NCBI RefSeq assembly: GCF_902506295.1
Contig: NZ_LR733313.1
Span: 62,001-126,000 of the forward strand
DNA: 64,000 bases
Direction of reading: 5' to 3'
Origin: Luteimonas sp. 9C
GTDB lineage: Bacteria > Pseudomonadota > Gammaproteobacteria > Xanthomonadales > Xanthomonadaceae
In this document: positions 34,746 to 45,268 of the stretch, piece by piece
Position numbering within the stretch: position 1 is the stretch's first letter
How the letters are laid out: each line of letters begins with the position of its first letter
The notes under the pieces: generated by a model
Told to the model about the DNA's origin: nothing
Databases searched by the model: none
The model's input: only the letters and a program-made list of their open reading frames with translations
Made by a program: the position numbers and the translations under genes

Positions 34746-35657
34746 ATGCAGATTCCCGCCAACATGTCCCTGCGGCAATTGCGCTACTTCGCCGAGGCCG
34801 CGGAGCTGGGGCAGTTCTCGCAGGCTGCGCGCAAGCTGCATGTCTCGCAGTCGGTGATCACGACCGCCGTCGCGCAGCTCGAGACCCTGCTGGGCCTGCG
34901 CCTGTTCGACCGGATGCCGCATGGCGTGGCGCTGACCGCGGAAGGCCATCGCTTCCACCAGCACGTGCGCCACATCCTCGACACCCTGCAGGACGCGCTC
35001 AGCGAGCCGATGTTCCTGGCCAACACCCTGGCCGGCACGGTGCGGGTCGGGGCGTCCTACACGGTGCTCGGCTACTTCCTGCCCAGCCTGCTGGCGCGGT
35101 TCAAGCGCTCGTACCCGCTGGTGGAGATCGACCTGATCGACATGGACCGGGAGGAGATCGAGCGCGGCGTCGCCGAGGGCGCGCTCGACTTCGGGCTCTG
35201 CATCATCTCCAACATGGTCGAGCCCTACACGCTGAAGCGGCAGCTGCTGATCCGCTCGCGCCGCCAGCTGTGGCTGGCCGAGTCGCACCCGCTTGCCGCA
35301 TTGCCGGTCATCAGCCTGGCCGATGTCGCCGCGCATCCCTACATCATGCTGAAGGTCGACGAGGGCGAGGCCTCCGCGCTTCGGTACTGGCAGTCGGTGC
35401 AGCGCGAACCCAACGTGGCCTTCCGCACGTCCTCGCTGGAAGCGCTGCGCGGCCTGGTCGCCTATGGCTTCGGGGTGAGCATCCTGTCGGACATGGTGTA
35501 TCGACCGTGGTCGCTGGAAGGCCGGCGGATCGACGTGCGGACGCTGGACGACGCGATCCCGCCGATGGAAGTCGGTCTGGTCTGGCGAACCGACGACGCC
35601 CTGTCCACGCCAGCGGAGGCGCTGCACCAGTTCCTGGTGTTCGCATGCGGCGCCTGA
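34746..35657 (+). CDS. LysR family transcriptional regulator
   Basis: 303 residues. The N-terminal winged helix-turn-helix reads MSLRQLRYFAEAAELGQFSQ, AARKLHVSQSVITTAVAQLE, LLGLRLFDRMPHGVALT. The C-terminal type 2 periplasmic-binding fold senses an effector (PSLLARFKRSYPLVEIDLID). ATG 34746 is chosen because GGAGG precedes it by 5 nt; earlier in-frame starts lack this. Divergent placement from bkdA1 suggests that it controls the branched-chain keto acid dehydrogenase operon, but there is no direct evidence. Effector unknown. Confidence 0.9.
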   Translation: MQIPANMSLRQLRYFAEAAELGQFSQAARKLHVSQSVITTAVAQLETLLGLRLFDRMPHGVALTAEGHRFHQHVRHILDTLQDALSEPMFLANTLAGTVRVGASYTVLGYFLPSLLARFKRSYPLVEIDLIDMDREEIERGVAEGALDFGLCIISNMVEPYTLKRQLLIRSRRQLWLAESHPLAALPVISLADVAAHPYIMLKVDEGEASALRYWQSVQREPNVAFRTSSLEALRGLVAYGFGVSILSDMVYRPWSLEGRRIDVRTLDDAIPPMEVGLVWRTDDALSTPAEALHQFLVFACGA

Positions 35658-35781
35658 GCCCGCATGGTCCCGCTGCCCGCAGCGGCGGCGCGGCGTTCGA
35701 GCGCTCGGCGCCCGGACAATCGCAGGCGCTGCGACGCGGCTCCGGATCATCGCGTCGTTGCACGGACAGGGCAGGGTAGCG

Positions 35782-35976
35782 ATGCCACGCAAGCGCAACA
35801 ACGAGTTCGCCGGCAACAAGGCCTATCTGCCCAGCAAGCCCTGCGCGGTCTGCGGGCGCACGATGACCTGGCGCCGTGCATGGGCGAAGACCTGGGACGA
35901 GGTGCGTTACTGCTCGGAACGCTGCAGGCGCAACAAGCGCGCTGCAACCACGCCGGAGACATCCCGCGATGGTTGA
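35782..35976 (+). CDS. DUF2256 small zinc-ribbon-like protein
   Basis: A 64-residue basic protein with the cysteine pattern KPCAVCGRTMTWRRAWAKTW followed by VRYCSERCRRNKR, which looks like a four-cysteine metal site. DUF2256 genes commonly accompany cryptochrome/photolyase-related genes. Here the stop lies 8 bp inside the photolyase gene, so the two are translationally coupled. Function is unknown; a role in FeS or FAD loading, or in DNA binding, for the photolyase is only a guess. Confidence 0.85.
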   Translation: MPRKRNNEFAGNKAYLPSKPCAVCGRTMTWRRAWAKTWDEVRYCSERCRRNKRAATTPETSRDG

Positions 35977-37519
35977 GTCCCGTTTGCGCCATCTCATCGT
36001 CGTGCTCGGCGACCAGCTCGACCCGTCCGCGGCCGCATTCGATGGCTGCGATCCGGCGTGCGATGTCGTCTGGATGGCGGAGGTCGCCGAAGAATCCACC
36101 CATGTGTGGTCGACGAAGATGCGGACCGCGCTGTTCCTGAGCGCGATGCGGCACTTCGCGCAGGACCGGCGTGCCGACGGCTGGACGGTCGACTACCGCA
36201 CGCTCGACGATCCGCAGAACCGCGGCGCCCTCGGCGCGGAATTGGCCGCGGCGATCGCCCGCCTGCGGCCGCAGACGGTGCGTATGACCGCGCCGGGCGA
36301 CTGGCGCGTGCTGCAGGCGATCCGCGACGCGACATCGGCCACAGATGTCGAACTGGTCATCGAACCGGACCGGCACTTCTATTGCGACGTCCGCGCATTC
36401 GCCGCGTGGGCGCGTGGCCAGCCTGAACTCCGGCTCGAGACCTTCTACCGGCACATGCGCCGCACGCATCGCGTGCTGATGGACGGCGACGCGCCCGCGG
36501 GCAACCGCTGGAACTTCGATACCGACAACCGCGCGCCGTTCGACGCACAGGGGCCGGGCGCCGTACCCGCACCTCCACAGGTGGAACCCGATGCGATCAC
36601 GCGCGACGTGCTCGATCTGGTGCGCGCGCGTCTCCGCGATCACCCCGGCAGTCTCGATGCGTTCGCCTGGCCGGTGACCCGTGTGCAGGCGCTGCACGCG
36701 CTCGAGCGCTTCATCGACGAGCGCCTGCCGGCCTTTGGCCGCTGGCAGGACGCGCTGTGGCCGGACGCGCCGTGGCTGTGGCATTCGCAGATCGCATCGG
36801 CGTTGAATCTCAAGCTGCTGCATCCACGGGAAGTCGTGGACGCGGTGGAGGCCGCATGGCGGGCGGGCAGGGCGCCGCTCGCGGCGGCCGAGGGCTACAT
36901 CCGCCAGATCCTCGGCTGGCGCGAATACGTGCGCGGTGTGTACTGGACGCAGATGCCGCGCTACGCGGAGTCGAATGCGTTGCAGGCGAGCGGCGATCTG
37001 CCCGGCTTCTACTGGGCGGGCGACGCGCCGATGCCGTGCCTGGCCGACGCCCTGCGGCAGACGCTTGACCTCGGCTACGCCCACCACATCCAGCGCCTGA
37101 TGGTCATCGGTCTGTATGCACAGTTGCTGGGCGTCGAACCCGCGCAGGTGCACCGCTGGTTTCTCGCGGTGTATGTCGATGCGGTGGAATGGGTGGAGAT
37201 GCCGAACGTGCTCGGCATGAGCCAGTTCGCCGATGGCGGTCTGATGTCGAGCAAGCCCTACATCGCCAGCGGCCGCTACATCGAGCGCATGAGCGCCGGC
37301 AGTTATTGCCGCCGCTGTCCGTTCGACCCGGGCCTGCGCACCGGTCCGCAGGCATGCCCGTACACGCGCCTGTACTGGGATTTCATGCTGCGCCACGAAG
37401 CACTGCTGGCCGCCAATCCGCGCACCGCGCAGCAGGTGCGCAGCCTGGAACGCCTGGACGCGGCGGAGCGCGCGCTGATCCGCGCGGAAGCCGCGCAATG
37501 GCGTCGCGATTCGCGTTGA
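35969..37519 (+). CDS. FeS-containing cryptochrome/(6-4) photolyase (PhrB type)
   Basis: A 516-residue member of the deoxyribodipyrimidine photolyase-related family. These bind FAD, a ribolumazine antenna and a 4Fe-4S cluster, and repair (6-4) photoproducts with light. It begins RHLIVVLGDQLDPSAAAFDG. The FAD-binding half shows AEGYIRQILGWREYVRGVYW, FYWAGDAPMPCLADALRQTL and GYAHHIQRLMVIGLYAQLLG. The cluster cysteines are the one in APMPCLADA and three in SYCRRCPFDPGLRTGPQACP. MSQFADGGLMSSKPYIASG is typical. The small DUF2256 gene overlaps its start. Confidence 0.92.
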   Translation: MVESRLRHLIVVLGDQLDPSAAAFDGCDPACDVVWMAEVAEESTHVWSTKMRTALFLSAMRHFAQDRRADGWTVDYRTLDDPQNRGALGAELAAAIARLRPQTVRMTAPGDWRVLQAIRDATSATDVELVIEPDRHFYCDVRAFAAWARGQPELRLETFYRHMRRTHRVLMDGDAPAGNRWNFDTDNRAPFDAQGPGAVPAPPQVEPDAITRDVLDLVRARLRDHPGSLDAFAWPVTRVQALHALERFIDERLPAFGRWQDALWPDAPWLWHSQIASALNLKLLHPREVVDAVEAAWRAGRAPLAAAEGYIRQILGWREYVRGVYWTQMPRYAESNALQASGDLPGFYWAGDAPMPCLADALRQTLDLGYAHHIQRLMVIGLYAQLLGVEPAQVHRWFLAVYVDAVEWVEMPNVLGMSQFADGGLMSSKPYIASGRYIERMSAGSYCRRCPFDPGLRTGPQACPYTRLYWDFMLRHEALLAANPRTAQQVRSLERLDAAERALIRAEAAQWRRDSR

Positions 37520-37599
37520 GCCGCGCCGCCGCATCGCGCTGCGGTAAAGTCGCCGCCGGACTGCGGCACGTCGCCGTCAGCGCGACGGCAAGGTGCGAC

Positions 37600-37806
37600 A
37601 TGGTCAGGAGTCTCGGCGTTTCCGGCAGCCTGCGCGCCGCCCGCAACACGCGCCGGTCGCACGCCACGCGGGCCTTGGCATGCGGGCACCGCACGATCGA
37701 CGCCACCTCGCTGCACGGCAGCCCGGCGTGCGACGCCGGAGCGGCGCGCGCGCTGGCGAATGTTTTCGTACTCGCGCCTGCCGCGCATCTCCGCAATGCG
37801 CGCTGA
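37600..37806 (+). pseudogene. Remnant of an NAD(P)H-dependent FMN reductase gene
   Basis: The 68-residue reading frame starts VRSLGVSGSLRAARNTR, the phosphate-binding loop of NADPH-dependent FMN reductases (usually LGISGSLRA.S.NT), and continues TIDATSLHGSPACDAGAARA, which resembles the family's next block. The rest of the roughly 180-residue domain is missing and the frame runs straight into the tadA leader. The match is short, so this is tentative. Confidence 0.5.
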
Positions 37807-37813
37807 GGGGCCG

Positions 37814-38311
37814 ATGTCGACACCTGACAGCCCCGACGCCGCGGACTCCGACGCTGTCTGGATGACGCGCGCCCTGGCCCTGGCCGAACGCGCGATGCAG
37901 GAAGACGACGAGATTCCGGTCGGCGCGCTGGTCGTCGATGCCGGCGGCGCGGTCCTCGGCGAAGGCTGGAACCGCAACATCGCCGAGCATGATCCCAGTG
38001 CGCACGCCGAGATCGTCGCGATGCGCCGTGCGGGCGCCGCGCTCGGCAACCACCGGCTCATCGGCTGCACGCTGTACGTGACGCTCGAACCCTGCGCGAT
38101 GTGCGCGATGGCGATGATTCATGCGCGGGTGGCGCGGGTGGTGTTCGGCGCGTTCGATCCCAAGACCGGCGCCGCAGGGAGCGTCTTCGATGTGCTCGGC
38201 GATGCGCGCCACAACCATCGCATCGAGGTCCTTGGCGGCGTTCTGGCCGATGTCGCCGGACCGATGCTGACGAACTACTTCCGCGCCAAGCGAGGCTTGC
38301 CGCCGCGCTGA
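37814..38311 (+). CDS. tadA: tRNA-specific adenosine deaminase
   Basis: A 165-residue zinc deaminase that converts adenosine 34 of tRNA-Arg(ACG) to inosine. The zinc/proton-shuttle motifs are HAEIVAMRRAG and TLYVTLEPCAMCAMAMIHAR. PKTGAAGSVFDVL and the C-terminal VLADVAGPMLTNYFRAKR are typical of TadA rather than other CMP/dCMP-type deaminases. The ATG at 37814 has GAGGGG just upstream; in-frame extensions to 37760 are not family-like. Confidence 0.94.
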   Translation: MSTPDSPDAADSDAVWMTRALALAERAMQEDDEIPVGALVVDAGGAVLGEGWNRNIAEHDPSAHAEIVAMRRAGAALGNHRLIGCTLYVTLEPCAMCAMAMIHARVARVVFGAFDPKTGAAGSVFDVLGDARHNHRIEVLGGVLADVAGPMLTNYFRAKRGLPPR

Positions 38312-38494
38312 TCGCGCGCGGTTCAATTCGACAAGGCGCGCTCTACAGACCAGCCGGACCCAGCGCCTCTATCCGCGCGCAGCGCGTCGGGTGGGGGCAG
38401 CGCATCTCCGGCCAAAGCGAAAAAACCCTCATCCGCCTATCGTGCAGCTTCCATCCCGGCGGGCACGTCGCTCCAACGGGAGCAAGACAGAAAA

Positions 38495-38995
38495 TCAGAT
38501 CAGTGGACTGCGGCGGTTCGCCCTGCGGTGGGCATCGTCCATCTCCTCGTTGACCGCATGCACCGCCATCGACGCCTCGCGCGCCAGCAGCAGGCTGGCG
38601 GCGAACATCGACAGCACGCCCAGCGCGGCGAGGATGGTCGGCGCCTGGCCGAAGCGGTGGTCGAAGAACGAATCGCCCGCGACCGTGAGGCTGGTACCGA
38701 CGAAGCAGCTGATGGCCACGTAAAGCAGCTGGCTGCCGCGCAGGATGATGCGGCTACGACGGCGCTGCAGCAGGATGCGCGCCTCGAGCACGCGGCGGTC
38801 TTCGGGATCGTTGCCTTCGTCTTCCGCCAGATCCCGCAGCAGCGAGCGCGTGCGGTCGATGACGCGGGCGAGCCGCGCATTGGCGGATCCCAGCAGGGAG
38901 GCGGTGGCGGTCAGGAAGAACGCCGGGGCGAGCATCGCGGTGAGGATGGCGTAGTGCGTCACGGAAGGATTCGACAGGATCTCGGAGGGAAACAC
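38495..38995 (-). CDS. DUF2721 membrane protein
   Basis: 166 residues with a GTG start at 38995. One hydrophobic segment near the N terminus ([18 protein letters not shown]) and two near the middle and end ([38 protein letters not shown]) flank a charged cytoplasmic stretch, [20 protein letters not shown]. The block [16 protein letters not shown] and the three-segment layout match DUF2721, a family without known function. The 183-bp interval before it (38312-38494) has no gene, only an AAAACCCTCATCCGCC-like fragment of a common intergenic repeat. Confidence 0.82.
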   Translation of the reverse strand: MFPSEILSNPSVTHYAILTAMLAPAFFLTATASLLGSANARLARVIDRTRSLLRDLAEDEGNDPEDRRVLEARILLQRRRSRIILRGSQLLYVAISCFVGTSLTVAGDSFFDHRFGQAPTILAALGVLSMFAASLLLAREASMAVHAVNEEMDDAHRRANRRSPLI

Positions 38996-39060
38996 GCGGG
39001 CAGGTCATCCGGGCGGCTGCGATATCATGCGCCGTCACTCCGCGTAAGGCGAATGCACGC

Positions 39061-39624
39061 ATGAATGCCGACAAGGCCATCGAGGGCCGGCTAATCTGGA
39101 TCGACCTGGAAATGACCGGTCTGGATACCGACCATGACCGGATCCTGGAGATCGCGACCATCGTCACCGACGCCGAGCTCAACGTACTCGCGGAAGGTCC
39201 GGAACTCGCCATCGTCCAGTCGCTCGACGTGCTGGAGTCGATGGACGACTGGAACCGCAGCCAGCACCGCCGTTCGGGGCTGTGGCAACGCTCACTCGAA
39301 CAGGGTGTCGGGCTTGCCGAAGCGCAGGCGCGCACCCTCGAGTTCCTGCAGCAGTGGGCCGCGCCGGGCAAGTCGCCGATGTGCGGCAACTCGATCTGCC
39401 AGGACCGTCGTTTCCTGCACCGGCAGATGCCGGCGCTGGAGCAGTTCTTCCACTACCGCAATCTCGACGTCAGCACGATCAAGGAACTGGCACGGCGCTG
39501 GGCGCCGCAGGTGCTGTCGGGTTTCACCAAGCACTCGGCCCACACCGCGCTCAGTGACGTGCGCGATTCGATCGACGAGCTGCGTCACTATCGTCGCAGC
39601 ATGGGGCCGCTCTCGGGCCTGTAG
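39061..39624 (+). CDS. orn: Oligoribonuclease
   Basis: A 187-residue DEDDh 3'-5' exonuclease that degrades di- and short oligoribonucleotides, including pGpG from cyclic-di-GMP breakdown. The Exo motifs are [20 protein letters not shown] (DE), [18 protein letters not shown] (D), and [20 protein letters not shown] (H and D). Length and sequence match E. coli Orn (181). It starts 65 bp after the divergent DUF2721 gene. Confidence 0.97.
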   Translation: MNADKAIEGRLIWIDLEMTGLDTDHDRILEIATIVTDAELNVLAEGPELAIVQSLDVLESMDDWNRSQHRRSGLWQRSLEQGVGLAEAQARTLEFLQQWAAPGKSPMCGNSICQDRRFLHRQMPALEQFFHYRNLDVSTIKELARRWAPQVLSGFTKHSAHTALSDVRDSIDELRHYRRSMGPLSGL

Positions 39625-39669
39625 CCGGTCGCGCCCGGCCGCGATGCGGCGCGGGCGCTTCGGCACCGG

Positions 39670-40545
39670 TCAGGCGGCGTCCGGCGCGTCGTTGGCGGGT
39701 GCGGGGGCGGGCAGCGACGTGCGCTTGCCGCTCTCGTCGTAGAGATAGAGATGCGTATCGCGCTGGGGGTAGGGGATGTTGATCCCAGCGCCGTCGAACG
39801 CGACCTTGATGCGCTCCAGCAGCGAGGTCTTGGTCCCGAACCAGTCGGACGACTGCACGAAGCAGCGGATGCCCAGGTTCACCGAGTTGTCGCCCAGTTC
39901 GTAGACCACTGCATCGGCGCCCGGCTCGTCCAGCACGCGGGCGTCCGCGCGCACCTGGGCGAGCGCGACCTGACGCGCCTGCTCGATGTCGTCGCCGTAG
40001 CCGATCCCGATCACCAGCTCCACGCGGCGCACGCCCTGCGTGGTGAGATTGGTGATGACGTCCGCGGTGATCAGGTTGTTGGGGATGGTGAACAGCTGCT
40101 TGTCGGGACCTTCGAGCACGCTCTGGAAGATGCGCACCTCGCGCACGGTGCCGGTCTGGCCCGCCACGTTCACCACGTCGCCCACGCGGAACGGCCGCAG
40201 CGTGACCAGCATGACCCCGGCGGCGATATTGGACAGCGAGTCTTTCAGCGCCAGGCCGATCGCCAGGCCCGCGGTGCCGATCACCGCCAGCAGCGGCGCG
40301 GTCTGCACGCCCAGCGTGCCCAGTGCGACCACGACGATGATCACCACGGACGCGATGTAGACCACGTTGCGCGTGAAGTCGCCCAGCATCGGGTCGAGGC
40401 CGAAGCGCCCGAGCGCCTTGGGCACCAGGTTGGTCAGTCTGCGCGCCAGCCACAGGCCGATGAGCAGCACGGCGGCAGCCTTGAGCAGGGTGGGCGCCCA
40501 CAGCATCGCAAGCTGTTCCCAGTTCACGCGGTCGAATTGGAACAC
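39670..40545 (-). CDS. mscS: Small-conductance mechanosensitive channel (MscS family)
   Basis: A 291-residue inner-membrane channel that opens under hypo-osmotic stress. Three transmembrane segments lie at about 15-35, 60-82 and 88-112. The last contains the pore-lining helix GTAGLAIGLALKDSLSNIAA, followed by the beta-domain signature LRPFRVGDVVNVAGQTGTV and the cytoplasmic vestibule. Length equals E. coli MscS (286). The GTG at 40545 is preferred because GGAGG lies 6 nt upstream. It is the neighbour downstream of ppsA, separated by a terminator. Confidence 0.95.
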   Translation of the reverse strand: MFQFDRVNWEQLAMLWAPTLLKAAAVLLIGLWLARRLTNLVPKALGRFGLDPMLGDFTRNVVYIASVVIIVVVALGTLGVQTAPLLAVIGTAGLAIGLALKDSLSNIAAGVMLVTLRPFRVGDVVNVAGQTGTVREVRIFQSVLEGPDKQLFTIPNNLITADVITNLTTQGVRRVELVIGIGYGDDIEQARQVALAQVRADARVLDEPGADAVVYELGDNSVNLGIRCFVQSSDWFGTKTSLLERIKVAFDGAGINIPYPQRDTHLYLYDESGKRTSLPAPAPANDAPDAA

Positions 40546-40569
40546 GGGTTTCCTCCGTCGATCAGATGA

Positions 40570-40601
40570 AAAAAACGAAAAAGCCCCGCCGGAGCGGGGC
40601 T
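40570..40601 (-). terminator. Rho-independent terminator of ppsA
   Basis: Read on the minus strand: AGCCCCG, short loop, CGGGGCT, then TTTTCGTTTTTTT. It lies about 40 bp past the ppsA stop and just before mscS. Confidence 0.88.
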
Positions 40602-40642
40602 CTTCGCCACATCAGGATGCGTGATGCGGGGTCAACGAAACG

Positions 40643-43024
<2,382 letters not shown>

Positions 43025-43137
43025 GGTGAGACTCCGTGTCGCGTTGATCGAGAAGGAGGTCGGGCAAGCCCGGCATCGAACGGCTATTTTAGCCCTCCCG
43101 GGCGCCGCGGCGCTCATCCGTGACTTCCGGAGTCCGC

Positions 43138-43959
43138 ATGTCCAGTCCCCGCCCGGTGTTCTACGTGTCCGACGGCACGGGCATCACCGCCGAAACCATC
43201 GGCCACAGCCTGCTCACCCAGTTCAGCGGCACCCAGTTCAGCACCAACCGGATCCCGTTCGTCGACAACGAGGCGCGCGCGCGCGAAGTCGCGGGATTGA
43301 TCCGCGCCCGCGGCGAGGCGATGGGCGTACGTCCGATCGTCATCAGCTCCTGCGTCGACACCGGACTGGCACTGGTGCTCGGGGAGAGCGGGGCGCTCGT
43401 GCTCGACGTGTTCGCGCCATTCATCGAACCGCTGGAGCGCGAACTGCTGGAGACGCGCGAATCCCGCGTGGGCCGGGCGCACGGCATGGTCGATTTCGAG
43501 ACCTACCACCGCCGCATCAACGCGATGAACTTCGCGCTGACCCACGATGACGGCATGGCGACCAACTACGACGAGGCCGACGTGATCCTGGTCGCGGTGT
43601 CGCGCGCGGGCAAGACGCCGACCTGTGTCTATCTGGCGCTGCATCACGGCGTGCGTGCGGCGAACTATCCACTGACCGAGGAAGACCTGGAACACGACCG
43701 CCTGCCGCCGCGGCTGCGCGCGCATCGCGCCAAGCTGTTCGGGCTGACGATCGATCCGGTGCGCCTGGCGCAGATCCGCCAGGAACGCCGGCCGAATTCG
43801 CGCTACGCGAAGCTGGAGACCTGCAAGCACGAAGTGGGCGCGGCCGAGGCCCTGTTCCGCGCCGAGCGCATGCCCTCTCTGAGCACCACGCACACCTCGA
43901 TCGAGGAGATCTCCAGCAAGGTTCTGTCGACCCTGGGCATCGAGCGCGTCATGTACTGA
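43138..43959 (+). CDS. ppsR: PEP synthase regulatory protein (bifunctional kinase/pyrophosphorylase)
   Basis: A 273-residue DUF299 protein. Such proteins switch PEP synthase off by ADP-dependent phosphorylation of a threonine next to the catalytic histidine, and on again by phosphorolysis. It begins [20 protein letters not shown] and carries the P-loop [20 protein letters not shown] and the C-terminal RSYAKLETC-like block ([14 protein letters not shown]). The ATG at 43138 has GGAG 6 nt upstream. Divergent arrangement with ppsA is conserved in proteobacteria. Confidence 0.96.
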   Translation: MSSPRPVFYVSDGTGITAETIGHSLLTQFSGTQFSTNRIPFVDNEARAREVAGLIRARGEAMGVRPIVISSCVDTGLALVLGESGALVLDVFAPFIEPLERELLETRESRVGRAHGMVDFETYHRRINAMNFALTHDDGMATNYDEADVILVAVSRAGKTPTCVYLALHHGVRAANYPLTEEDLEHDRLPPRLRAHRAKLFGLTIDPVRLAQIRQERRPNSRYAKLETCKHEVGAAEALFRAERMPSLSTTHTSIEEISSKVLSTLGIERVMY

Positions 43960-44059
43960 GGACGTCGTTTCGGAGATGGGGATGGCGGACCCGGAACCCC
44001 ATCCCGCACGCCGTCGTTCGATCCTGACGGATTCATCGCCGCGGATGTAGCATCGATCC

Positions 44060-44569
44060 ATGGAAAAAGTCCTGACCCGCCGCCGCCCGCGCGTGCCCTC
44101 GATGGGGCGCTTCGGCTGGCTGATGGCGCTGTACGCGGAGAACCATGAGCGCCTGGTGCGCCTGTTCGATCCCGCGAGCCTCGCACCCGGCCGCTACCGC
44201 TCCGATGTGCCCGGCGCGCTGACGGTGCTTCTGGATGTCGTCGAGCAGCATCCATACACAACGGAGCTGCGCCTGAGCTACGCAATGCTCGACCCGGTCA
44301 CGGGCGAACCGGACCCGTCCGCGCATCTGCGTCTGTACCGCGATGCAGGGCAGGTCGAAGCCACGCATTGCTATGTCGGGCGCCGCTGGCAGGACGTGAT
44401 CGGCATGTTTCCACCGCCGGACGAAGTGGTGGATCACCGCCTGCGCATGAACACATTTCTCGGCAAGTGGCTGCAGTATCTCGACGATCAGGGACATGGG
44501 CTTGCAACTCTGGGTCCAAATCCGGATGATGCGCGGCTCGATCGCAGCAAGGCCGGCGCCACCGGCTGA
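44060..44569 (+). CDS. DUF1249 family protein
   Basis: A 169-residue soluble protein. FGWLMALYAENHERLVRLFD near the N terminus, ELRLSYAMLDPVTGEPDPSA, HLRLYRDAGQVEATHCYVGR and HRLRMNTFLGKWLQYLDDQG identify DUF1249 (E. coli YqiB-like). Family function is unknown. It is independent of the tRNA genes downstream, which have their own promoter. Confidence 0.87.
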   Translation: MEKVLTRRRPRVPSMGRFGWLMALYAENHERLVRLFDPASLAPGRYRSDVPGALTVLLDVVEQHPYTTELRLSYAMLDPVTGEPDPSAHLRLYRDAGQVEATHCYVGRRWQDVIGMFPPPDEVVDHRLRMNTFLGKWLQYLDDQGHGLATLGPNPDDARLDRSKAGATG

Positions 44570-44618
44570 GACGTTCTCCGGAACGAATCGAAGCGAACGA
44601 AGGAAGTGCGAAATTCTG

Positions 44619-44647
44619 TTGACGTTGCCGGCACGGAACACTACAAT
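44619..44647 (+). promoter_or_regulatory. Sigma-70 promoter of the tRNA genes
   Basis: TTGACG (44619-44624), 17-bp spacer, TACAAT (44642-44647). It is a near-consensus promoter 17 bp before the mature tRNA-Ala start. Confidence 0.85.
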
Positions 44648-44664
44648 TTCGCGCTCCCAAACGT

Positions 44665-44740
44665 GGGGCCATAGCTCAGCTGGGAGAGCGCCTGCATGGC
44701 ATGCAGGAGGTCGGCGGTTCGATCCCGCCTGGCTCCACCA
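44665..44740 (+). tRNA. tRNA-Ala (anticodon GGC)
   Basis: A 76-nt cloverleaf. Acceptor GGGGCCA pairs with TGGCTCC, the anticodon stem CCTGC/GCAGG holds loop ATGGCAT (anticodon GGC), the T arm reads GGCGGTTCGATCCCGCC, and the terminal CCA is encoded. It is followed 51 bp later by tRNA-Glu, probably on the same transcript. Confidence 0.97.
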
Positions 44741-44791
44741 CAATTTGTCTGTCGATCAAAGGCCGATCGATAGAATGATGCAGGTTTCTGC

Positions 44792-44867
44792 GTCCCCATC
44801 GTCTAGAGGCCTAGGACACCACCCTTTCACGGTGGACACCGGGGTTCGAATCCCCGTGGGGACGCCA
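44792..44867 (+). tRNA. tRNA-Glu (anticodon TTC)
   Basis: A 76-nt cloverleaf starting GTCCCCATCGTCTAGAGGCC. The anticodon stem CCACC/GGTGG holds loop CTTTCAC (anticodon TTC), the T arm reads CGGGGTTCGAATCCCCG, and CCA is encoded (GACGCCA at the end). Confidence 0.97.
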
Positions 44868-44879
44868 CTTTTCAAGCAG

Positions 44880-44909
44880 ACGGGCAGCTCGCAAGGGCTG
44901 CCCGTTTTG
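44880..44909 (+). terminator. Terminator of the tRNA-Ala/tRNA-Glu transcript
   Basis: ACGGGCAGC, 8-nt loop, GCTGCCCGT followed by TTTGC; the T-tract is short. It starts 12 bp after tRNA-Glu. The following interval to 45268 has no gene: only GC-rich sequence, then an AT-rich TTATAAATT at about 45190 that may be part of the promoter of the next gene. Confidence 0.8.
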
Positions 44910-45268
44910 CTGTCTGCGTCCGTCGGCGTGCCGCGTCGATTCCGCCGACTTTGCGTCGGCCCATGCCCCGCACGCGTCGATGACGCGCTGCGCCGGAACA
45001 GTCCTCCCGATTCGGGCCAGGACGCCGAACCGCCTGTGTGCAGATGCGTGCCGACGCAGGCGGGCGATCGCGCGCGCGTCCGGTCACACCCGCACGCGTG
45101 CACGCGATGGCCGACAGAGCAGGGCGGTCCGCGAGGCACCCGATACGCCGCTTCATGCCATCCGCACGTGGCGACGCGCGGGTCGAATGTTATAAATTCA
45201 CACGAATACCTGTCGATCGACGATGTCGCATCGATACCACTCGAGACGCCCAGCTTCGGAGCAACACT

